From Clostridium sp. UBA2485 (GTDB lineage: Bacteria; Bacillota; Clostridia; Clostridiales; Clostridiaceae), in NCBI RefSeq assembly GCF_002341865.1, contig NZ_DDOV01000014.1:4799-17099 (forward strand): 12,301 nt of DNA. The letters are read 5' to 3'. Numbering within the stretch: the stretch's first letter is position 1; the number at the start of each line of letters is the position of its first letter. The translations under genes were made by a program, and so were the position numbers. This document shows, piece after piece, positions 7,745 through 12,301 of this stretch. The notes under the pieces are model-generated. The model saw nothing but the letters and a program-made list of their open reading frames with translations. It made no database searches and had not been told where the DNA came from.

Positions 7745-7894
7745 TTTCTCGTCCAAGTTTTGGCTCTGCAAGGCAATGAAATTGCATTAGATTAAGCCTT
7801 CTTTGTTCGGCAAAACCTGCTAACCAGTTAAGAATGTTTCCACTCTTTCACGGCAGCAACCCGTATCCTTGTAGTAACCTCACCTACCGAGGTA
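7745..7894 (-). promoter_or_regulatory. M-box (ykoK-type) Mg2+ riboswitch aptamer
   Basis: On the minus strand the leader carries the M-box signature in order: CTCG opening P1, then GGTAGGTGAGG, GGTTGCTGCCG, GGAAAC, GGTTAGCAG, AATGCA, and a closing segment GCCAAAACTTGGACGAG that parallels the 3' end of the B. subtilis ykoK aptamer. P1 pairs CTCG (complement of 7888-7891) with CGAG (complement of 7748-7751). Family knowledge: the aptamer binds several Mg2+ ions and lowers expression of Mg2+ transporters when Mg2+ is plentiful. Its place 12 nt after the predicted transcript start, before a terminator and an mgtA gene, fits exactly. Assignment is from recalled consensus, not a covariance search. 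Confidence 0.9.
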
Positions 7895-7912
7895 TATTTA
7901 ATTTTCACTATT

Positions 7913-7941
7913 ATTGTATTCTTATCAATTATATATGTCAA
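7913..7941 (-). promoter_or_regulatory. SigA-type promoter of the mgtA leader
   Basis: On the minus strand a full-consensus TTGACA (complement of 7936-7941) and TACAAT (complement of 7913-7918) are separated by exactly 17 bp. Transcription should start near 7906, about 12 nt before the M-box P1 stem. This is the best promoter in the window. Confidence 0.85.
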
Positions 7942-7956
7942 CGTTTATTTTATTAA

Positions 7957-7978
7957 ATTACGTTAAGATTATGTTAAG
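7957..7978 (-). promoter_or_regulatory. Tandem 11-bp repeat upstream of the mgtA promoter
   Basis: On the minus strand CTTAACATAAT is followed directly by CTTAACGTAAT (10 of 11 identical), ending 15 bp before the -35. The TTAACA-N5-TTAACG pattern has the 11-bp period of OmpR-family response regulator sites and resembles Gram-positive PhoP boxes. The identity of any regulator is inference. Confidence 0.4.
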
Positions 7979-8063
7979 TTACTAATTCATCTAATAAGTT
8001 ATCTATAACAATTAGCTTTCTTTGGAATTATTATTAATAGTATTTCAATAAAATATATCTCAT

Positions 8064-8097
8064 AAAAAACTCAAACATTCATACAAAATGTTTGAGT
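8064..8097 (-). terminator. Intrinsic terminator of the serine operon
   Basis: An 11-bp perfect stem, ACTCAAACATT (8069-8079) with AATGTTTGAGT (8087-8097), has a 7-nt loop and T6 following on the minus strand (complement of 8064-8069). It lies 16 bp beyond the stop of the DUF1015 gene and shares 20 identical bases with the mgtA terminator. Confidence 0.88.
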
Positions 8098-8113
8098 CTT
8101 TTATAAAATATAT

Positions 8114-9358
8114 TTATTTTAGCTCGTGAACGAATATTCCACTTCTTAGTTTTGGTTCAAACCAAGTTGATTTTGGTGGCATAACTTCTCCTGCATCAGC
8201 TATGTTCATAAGTTCAACTATACTTGTAGGGTACATTGAGAATGCTACTTTCATACCATTATCAACTCTTTTTTCAAGTTCTTTAAGTCCTCTTATTCCA
8301 CCAATAAAATCTATTCTATCACTAGTTCTTGGATCTTCTATACCAAGTAATGGCCTTAATAGATTATTTTGTAATATTGAAACATCTAAACTTGCTACTG
8401 GATCTTTCTCATCAAAAGTCTCCTTTTTAGCAGTTAACTTATACCACTTTTTATCTAAGTACATTCCAAAAGTACCTTTTTCTTCTGGTTTATATTGATT
8501 ACAACAGTTATAAGCCTCCATATCAAACTTTTCAGATACCTTGCTTAAAAACTCCTCTGTAGAAAGATCATTTAAATCTTTTACAACTCTATTATAATCC
8601 ATAACATATAGATCTTTCGCCGGGAAAATTACAGATAAAAAGAAATTGAATTCCTCTTCTCTAGTATATTGTGGATTTTGCTCTCTTCTTAATTGTCCAA
8701 CTTTAACAGCTGATGCTGCTCTATGATGACCGTCAGCAATATATAAATATTTAACTTCTTTAAATAAATTTTCTAATTTATCTACAGTATTTTTATCATT
8801 TATAACCCATACAATATGAGTTATTCCATCTTCTGAAACAAAATTATATTCCGGCTCTTTTTTAGTCCATTCTATAACAATTTTATCAATTTCAGATACA
8901 TTCTTATAAGTTAAAAATATTGGACCTGTATTTGCATTACAATAATCAACATGATTAATTCTATCTTGCTCTTTCTCTGCTCTTGTATGCTCATGTTTTT
9001 TGATTATATCTTTCATATAATCATCGATAGAAGTGCATCCTACTATACCTGTTTGAACTCTTCCATCCATTATTTGTCTATATATATACATACAAGATTC
9101 ATTATCTCTTATATATACTTTCTCATCTATCATGTTATAAAGATTTTCTCTAGCCTTTTCATAAACAATCTTATCATATTGATTTATATTTGGTTCTAGG
9201 TCTATTTGAGCTTTATCAACATGCAAGAAAGAGTATGGGTTTCCTTTTACCATCTCTCTTGCTTCTTCAGTGTTCATAACATCATAAGGTAGTGCAGCAA
9301 CTTTATCTACCAACTCTTTTTGTGGTCTTATCCCTTTAAACGGTCTTACTACAGCCAT
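8114..9358 (-). CDS. DUF1015 protein, putative SerK/SbnI-like phosphoserine-linked enzyme
   Basis: A 414-residue cytoplasmic protein of the DUF1015 family. Conserved-looking blocks are RPFKGIRP near the N-terminus, ALPYDVMNTEEAR (22-34), KHEHTRAEKEQDR (121-133), IADGHHRAASA (207-217) and the C-terminal MPPKSTWF and LRSGIFVHE. The DGHHR motif resembles the catalytic DGxHR element of ParB-fold free-serine kinases (archaeal SerK, staphylococcal SbnI). The gene is last in an operon with the two enzymes that make O-phosphoserine, starting 29 bp after serA with AGGAGG before its ATG. No serB lies here. I infer that it interconverts phosphoserine and serine, but this is unproven; a regulatory role in serine metabolism is the alternative. 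Family assignment is firm, function is not. Confidence 0.8.
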   Translation of the reverse strand: MAVVRPFKGIRPQKELVDKVAALPYDVMNTEEAREMVKGNPYSFLHVDKAQIDLEPNINQYDKIVYEKARENLYNMIDEKVYIRDNESCMYIYRQIMDGRVQTGIVGCTSIDDYMKDIIKKHEHTRAEKEQDRINHVDYCNANTGPIFLTYKNVSEIDKIVIEWTKKEPEYNFVSEDGITHIVWVINDKNTVDKLENLFKEVKYLYIADGHHRAASAVKVGQLRREQNPQYTREEEFNFFLSVIFPAKDLYVMDYNRVVKDLNDLSTEEFLSKVSEKFDMEAYNCCNQYKPEEKGTFGMYLDKKWYKLTAKKETFDEKDPVASLDVSILQNNLLRPLLGIEDPRTSDRIDFIGGIRGLKELEKRVDNGMKVAFSMYPTSIVELMNIADAGEVMPPKSTWFEPKLRSGIFVHELK

Positions 9359-9387
9359 TTTTCGTCCTCCTCTGTATTTTTAGAATA

Positions 9388-10299
9388 TTATTTAAAGAAT
9401 TCAGTAATAATACTTACTATTTCTTCTCCAATTCTTGTTTGAGCTTCAACAGTTGAAGCACCTATATGTGGTGTAACAGATACCTTAGGGTGATTTACAA
9501 GCTCAGTATTTTTAGTTGGTTCTTCCGCAAATACATCTATTCCTGCTGCTTTTATTTTACCACTATTTAAAGCTTCTATTAATGCTGCTTCATCAACAAC
9601 TCCACCTCTAGCACAATTAATTAAATATGCTCCATCTTTCATCATATCAAATTGAGCCTTACTTATAGTAGCACCTTTATCTTTTGCAAATGGAATGTGT
9701 AAAGATAAATAATCCACTTGTGGTAATAATTCTTCTAGAGTAGCATATTCAAATTCATTACATCCTTCGACTTTACCACTTCTATTTGTATATATAACTC
9801 TCATTCCTAATGCATTTGCTCTTTTAGCTAATTCTTTAGCAATTCTTCCGAAACCTATCAAACCAAGAGTTTTTCCACTTATCTCAGTTCCTTCATATTT
9901 TTTCTTGTCCCATTTTCCTTCTCTCATAGAAACATTAGATATGTTTACAAATCTTGTAATAGCAAACATATGAGCAAGTGCTAACTCTGCTACTGATGCA
10001 CTACTTGCATTTGGAGTATTAGCAACCTTTATTCCCTTTCCTTCAGCATAAGCCACATCTATATTATCAACACCAACACCACCACGAATTATAAGTTTTA
10101 ATCTTCCAGCTTCAGCAGCCTTATCTATAATAGGTTGTCTAACTTTTGTTGCACTTCTTACTACTACAACATCAAATTCTTTAAGAACATTTCCTAAATC
10201 TTCTGGTTCATAGAACTGTTCTACTACTTCAAATCCTTTGGATTTTAAACTTTCAACACCACTGGCTTCCATACCGTCTGTAACCAATATTCTTATCAT
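9388..10299 (-). CDS. serA: D-3-phosphoglycerate dehydrogenase, short form
   Basis: A 303-residue NAD-dependent D-2-hydroxyacid dehydrogenase that oxidises 3-phosphoglycerate to 3-phosphohydroxypyruvate, the first step of serine synthesis. RGGVGVDNID (72-81) is the substrate-side signature. The dinucleotide fold carries GLIGFGRIAKE (146-156). The catalytic triad is R231 in NCARGG, E260 in FAEEP and H278 in PHIGAST. The protein stops after the catalytic domains: the C-terminal ACT/regulatory domain of long SerA proteins is absent, so serine feedback through ACT is not expected. GGGGG stands 7 nt before the ATG. It is the middle gene of the serine operon, between the aminotransferase and the DUF1015 gene, which makes SerA more likely than another hydroxyacid dehydrogenase. 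Confidence 0.92.
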   Translation of the reverse strand: MIRILVTDGMEASGVESLKSKGFEVVEQFYEPEDLGNVLKEFDVVVVRSATKVRQPIIDKAAEAGRLKLIIRGGVGVDNIDVAYAEGKGIKVANTPNASSASVAELALAHMFAITRFVNISNVSMREGKWDKKKYEGTEISGKTLGLIGFGRIAKELAKRANALGMRVIYTNRSGKVEGCNEFEYATLEELLPQVDYLSLHIPFAKDKGATISKAQFDMMKDGAYLINCARGGVVDEAALIEALNSGKIKAAGIDVFAEEPTKNTELVNHPKVSVTPHIGASTVEAQTRIGEEIVSIITEFFK

Positions 10300-10406
10300 A
10301 ATTATACCCCCAATTTATCTATTTTTTTAATAATTATTTTCAATAATAAAAATAAAAGTATTCAATGATTTATTAGTAACAACTATTCTTTTAATGCCTA
10401 ATGTAA

Positions 10407-10444
10407 ATTAAGAATGAAAAATCAAACAATTTTTCATTCTTAAT
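10407..10444. terminator. Intercistronic hairpin between the aminotransferase gene and serA
   Basis: A perfect 16-bp inverted repeat, 10407-10422 with 10429-10444 (arms ATTAAGAATGAAAAAT and complement), surrounds the 6-nt loop CAAACA. It starts 13 bp after the aminotransferase stop. No clear T tract follows on the minus strand (AATTTACATT), so termination is probably partial, or the hairpin may protect the upstream mRNA. The 158-bp gap shows no convincing promoter for serA. Confidence 0.6.
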
Positions 10445-10457
10445 CTTCTATTTAAAG

Positions 10458-11534
10458 TTATTTAAGTCCTAATATTTCATCAATTACTTTTAATAATTCT
10501 ACTAATTCTTCTGGCTTTGTCTCTGCCATATGTGCTATTCTAAAAGTCTTGTCCTTAAGTTTTCCATAACCATTAGAAATTTGATATCCTCTTTCTCCTA
10601 ATGCTTTATTTAAAGCAGCTATATCAATATTTCTTGTATTTTTAATATTAGTTAATGTATTTGACATATATGGCTCTTGTGGTAATATTTCAAAATGTTT
10701 TGCTGCCCATGCTCTAACTATTTTAGCACCTTCTATATGTCTATTATATCTATTTTCTAAGCCTTCTTTATTTATAATTTTATCTAGTTGATATTCTAAT
10801 GCAAACATATGTGATAATGATGGAGTTGAAGGATATTGATAATCTTTCTTTTGTATATATTCATACAATCCTAATAAATCTAAATAAATCCCTCTATTCG
10901 GAACTTGTTTAGCTCTTTCAATAGCCTTCTTAGAGAATGTACACATTGACATCCCTGGAGGAAGTCCTATAGCTTTTTGAGTTGAAGTTATACAAATATC
11001 CACGCCCCATTCGTCAACCTTTAATTCAGTTCCTGCTGCAGAGCTTACTGTATCTAAACAAAATACTACATCTGGATATTTTTTAACTACTTTAGCTATT
11101 TCATCAAGTGGATTCATGATACCTGTAGAAGTCTCATTATGAGTTACTGTTATTAAATCATATTTTCCAGTAGCTAGTACTTCATCTATTTGCTCTGGAG
11201 TTGTCGCAGTACCCCATTCAACTTCAAATTTATCAGCTGGAACACCATTAGCAACAGCCATATCATGCCATCTGTTACCGAAAGCTCCTACTGAAAATAT
11301 AGCAGCTCTTTTTGCAGTACATGAACGTACAGCACCTTCCATTAGCCCACTACCTGAAGTTGTTGAAAGTAATATTTCTTCCTTAGTATTAAATATCACT
11401 CTCATATAGTCGCTTATAGCTCTTTGAACTCTTGAAGCCTCTTTGCTTCTATGTCCTATCATAGGAGTCGCCATTTTTTCTAGTACATCTGGCGCTACAT
11501 CTACTGGACCAGGTATAAATAATCTTTTATGCAT
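10458..11534 (-). CDS. Class V PLP aminotransferase, probable phosphoserine aminotransferase
   Basis: A 358-residue fold-type I PLP enzyme of the serine-glyoxylate/alanine-glyoxylate aminotransferase group rather than classical SerC. FIPGPVDVAPDV (6-17) and PMIGHRS (24-30) are the N-terminal substrate-loop signatures. TSGSG (59-63) binds the cofactor phosphate, D161 in LDTVSSAAG contacts the pyridine nitrogen, and K187 in TSTQKAIGLPPG is the Schiff-base lysine. PSTPSLSHM (236-244) is the usual Arg-free C-terminal-domain entry. Followed in the operon by serA, it most likely transaminates phosphohydroxypyruvate with glutamate to O-phosphoserine; true glyoxylate activity is the alternative. GGAGG lies before the ATG. 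It is first in the operon, downstream of a good promoter. Confidence 0.88.
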   Translation of the reverse strand: MHKRLFIPGPVDVAPDVLEKMATPMIGHRSKEASRVQRAISDYMRVIFNTKEEILLSTTSGSGLMEGAVRSCTAKRAAIFSVGAFGNRWHDMAVANGVPADKFEVEWGTATTPEQIDEVLATGKYDLITVTHNETSTGIMNPLDEIAKVVKKYPDVVFCLDTVSSAAGTELKVDEWGVDICITSTQKAIGLPPGMSMCTFSKKAIERAKQVPNRGIYLDLLGLYEYIQKKDYQYPSTPSLSHMFALEYQLDKIINKEGLENRYNRHIEGAKIVRAWAAKHFEILPQEPYMSNTLTNIKNTRNIDIAALNKALGERGYQISNGYGKLKDKTFRIAHMAETKPEELVELLKVIDEILGLK

Positions 11535-11579
11535 AACAAACCCTCCATATTCGTATTGGTATAAACCCCTTATTTATAA

Positions 11580-11598
11580 TTTTAAGTTAACCTTAAAA
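11580..11598. promoter_or_regulatory. Candidate operator at the serine-operon start site
   Basis: An inverted repeat TTTTAAG-TTAAC-CTTAAAA (11580-11586 and 11592-11598) lies at about +2 to +20 of the predicted transcript. A repressor bound there would block initiation or early elongation. The regulator is unknown and the A/T-rich arms could arise by chance. Confidence 0.35.
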
Positions 11599-11606
11599 AC
11601 AATATT

Positions 11607-11635
11607 ATTTTACCATTTATCAGAATATTCATCAA
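11607..11635 (-). promoter_or_regulatory. Promoter of the serine operon
   Basis: On the minus strand TTGATG (complement of 11630-11635) and TAAAAT (complement of 11607-11612) are 17 bp apart, and TGG directly precedes the -10 as an extended element. The start should be near 11600, giving a leader of about 65 nt. No T-box motif is seen in this leader. Confidence 0.7.
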
Positions 11636-11736
11636 GTTATGAATATAGCAACTTAATATAATTTATTTTATATTGCAAATATTTTTAATTTTTTAATATT
11701 TATAATACTATATTTAAGTTCTTAATAAAATATCAA

Positions 11737-11922
11737 TTAATTAATACGTATATTGTCGTAAATGCCATCAAATAAATTTTTGATACAATGGCCTCTAACA
11801 TAATTTTTGCAATTACTACAACTTTGACTTGACTCTACAAAACTCATCATAGAAAACGTACTTCTTCCTTGATAGCCATGGCAATTTTGTGCAACTCTCA
11901 TCTTTATTTCACTTGATATCAC
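11737..11922 (-). CDS. Small Cys-rich protein, clostridial-type hypothetical
   Basis: A 61-residue protein from GTG at 11922. The frame opens further upstream with a TTG at 11937, but GGAGG (complement of 11931-11935) lies immediately inside that longer frame and stands 8 nt before the GTG, so the GTG is the better start. Visible features are VAQNCHGY (10-17), and CSNC with a later HC (C35, C38, H45, C46), a plausible one-metal site. It has no membrane segment or signal peptide. It resembles short conserved hypothetical proteins I recall from clostridia, but no function is known to me. A TATAAT lies at 11943-11948 (complement) with a weak -35. It is transcribed towards the serine operon, whose own promoter lies between. 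Confidence 0.7.
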   Translation of the reverse strand: MISSEIKMRVAQNCHGYQGRSTFSMMSFVESSQSCSNCKNYVRGHCIKNLFDGIYDNIRIN

Positions 11923-12080
11923 AGTTGATGCCTCCAATCTTAATTATACTATTTAAAATTAACTTTATAACCTTATTTTCTATTTTAAATGCATTTTTAT
12001 TCATCTATAAAATATATAAATAGTTATAGTATATAATAAATTTTTTAATTTAAGCTTATAAAATAAAGTAGTTAAAGAAA

Positions 12081-12191
12081 GATTAGAGGGGTATTTTGTA
12101 TAAGATAAGAAGACCAAACCCACTAATAGTGACGCTATAAGTAGATTTAGTTGACGAAACATGATACAAAATATACTAATTAGTTTTTTTT
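12081..12191 (+). ncRNA. Candidate structured small RNA with own T tract, class unknown
   Basis: Outer pairing ATTAG (12082-12086) with CTAAT (12176-12180) is followed, after an internal loop with AGGGG, by a perfect 10-bp stem TATTTTGTAT (12092-12101) with ATACAAAATA (12164-12173). Inside are a purine-rich strand, a hairpin CACT-AAT-AGTG (12121-12131), and possible short hairpins CTA/TAG and GTT-GACGA-AAC. T8 (12184-12191) directly follows, so the fold looks like a terminated RNA of about 110 nt on the plus strand. A/T boxes upstream (TATAAT 12032-12037) lack a clear -35. It matches no riboswitch or housekeeping RNA that I can recall. A minus-strand origin is less likely because no T run follows on that side. 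Confidence 0.4.
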
Positions 12192-12230
12192 GAAAGATAC
12201 TTTAATATGGTCACTGCTTTTTCCTCTTTA

Positions 12231-12286
12231 AAATATAAAACTCTTTGGTAGTGTTTTATTTGCCACTACCAAAGAGTTTTATATTT
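12231..12286. terminator. Strong bidirectional terminator, 23-bp perfect stem
   Basis: 12231-12253 and 12264-12286 are perfect inverted copies with the core CTCTTTGGTAGTG and a 10-nt loop. The A/T outer arms supply T-rich tails on both strands. It probably ends a minus-strand-directed gene beyond the right edge, or backs up the small RNA terminator. Confidence 0.85.
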
Positions 12287-12301
12287 CTATAATTGATTCA
12301 G

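Noticed and set aside
11535..11736. T-box leader for the serine operon
   Set aside because: No T-box antiterminator core (GGNACCGCG-type), specifier stem or terminator is present between the promoter and the aminotransferase gene.
12111..12160. Resemblance to the c-di-GMP-I (GEMM) riboswitch core (AAACC, hairpin, ACGC)
   Set aside because: The conserved GG before ACGC, the following AAAGC and the second GEMM helix are missing. The similarity is only a few bases long.
1..12301. tRNA, rRNA, CRISPR arrays, insertion sequences
   Set aside because: No cloverleaf-like or rRNA-like sequence, spaced identical repeats, transposase frame or terminal inverted repeats of an IS were seen.

Overview
The window is very A+T-rich, uses AGGAGG-type ribosome binding sites throughout and codes mostly on the minus strand. 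The gene content (AgrC-type sensor kinase, TcdA, an M-box-controlled Mg2+ P-type ATPase, a serine-synthesis cluster with a DUF1015 protein, and a small Cys-rich clostridial-type protein) points to a Clostridium-like low-GC Firmicute chromosome. Nothing looks like a phage, plasmid or insertion sequence. The species cannot be set from sequence alone.

Layout. 1-185 holds a degenerate heptamer repeat and a promoter for the only clear plus-strand protein gene, a PF13679-type SAM-dependent methyltransferase (186-1382). It converges on a GHKL sensor kinase (2660-1401, minus), and one perfect hairpin serves both 3' ends. About 1 kb without an intact gene follows (2661-3717), holding apparent gene remnants and A/T hairpins. 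Next come tcdA (4512-3718, minus, GTG start, own promoter) and mgtA (7362-4717, minus). The mgtA leader is unusually readable: a consensus promoter (7941-7913), an M-box Mg2+ riboswitch (7894-7745), an intrinsic terminator (7729-7695), a 43-codon ORF with a perfect Shine-Dalgarno (7662-7531), then mgtA.

11534-8114 (minus) is a serine-biosynthesis operon: class V aminotransferase, D-3-phosphoglycerate dehydrogenase (serA), and a DUF1015 protein with a DGHHR motif. Together they can convert 3-phosphoglycerate to O-phosphoserine. No phosphoserine phosphatase is present, and the DUF1015 protein is a reasonable candidate for the last step. A promoter with an inverted repeat at its start site precedes the operon, and a 16-bp hairpin separates its first two genes.

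The right end carries a small Cys-rich protein gene (start corrected to GTG at 11922), an unassigned structured RNA candidate with its own T8 tract (12081-12191, plus) and a 23-bp perfect-stem bidirectional terminator. The items most worth following are the orphan RNA, the small ORF under the M-box, and the DUF1015 protein as a possible replacement for SerB.
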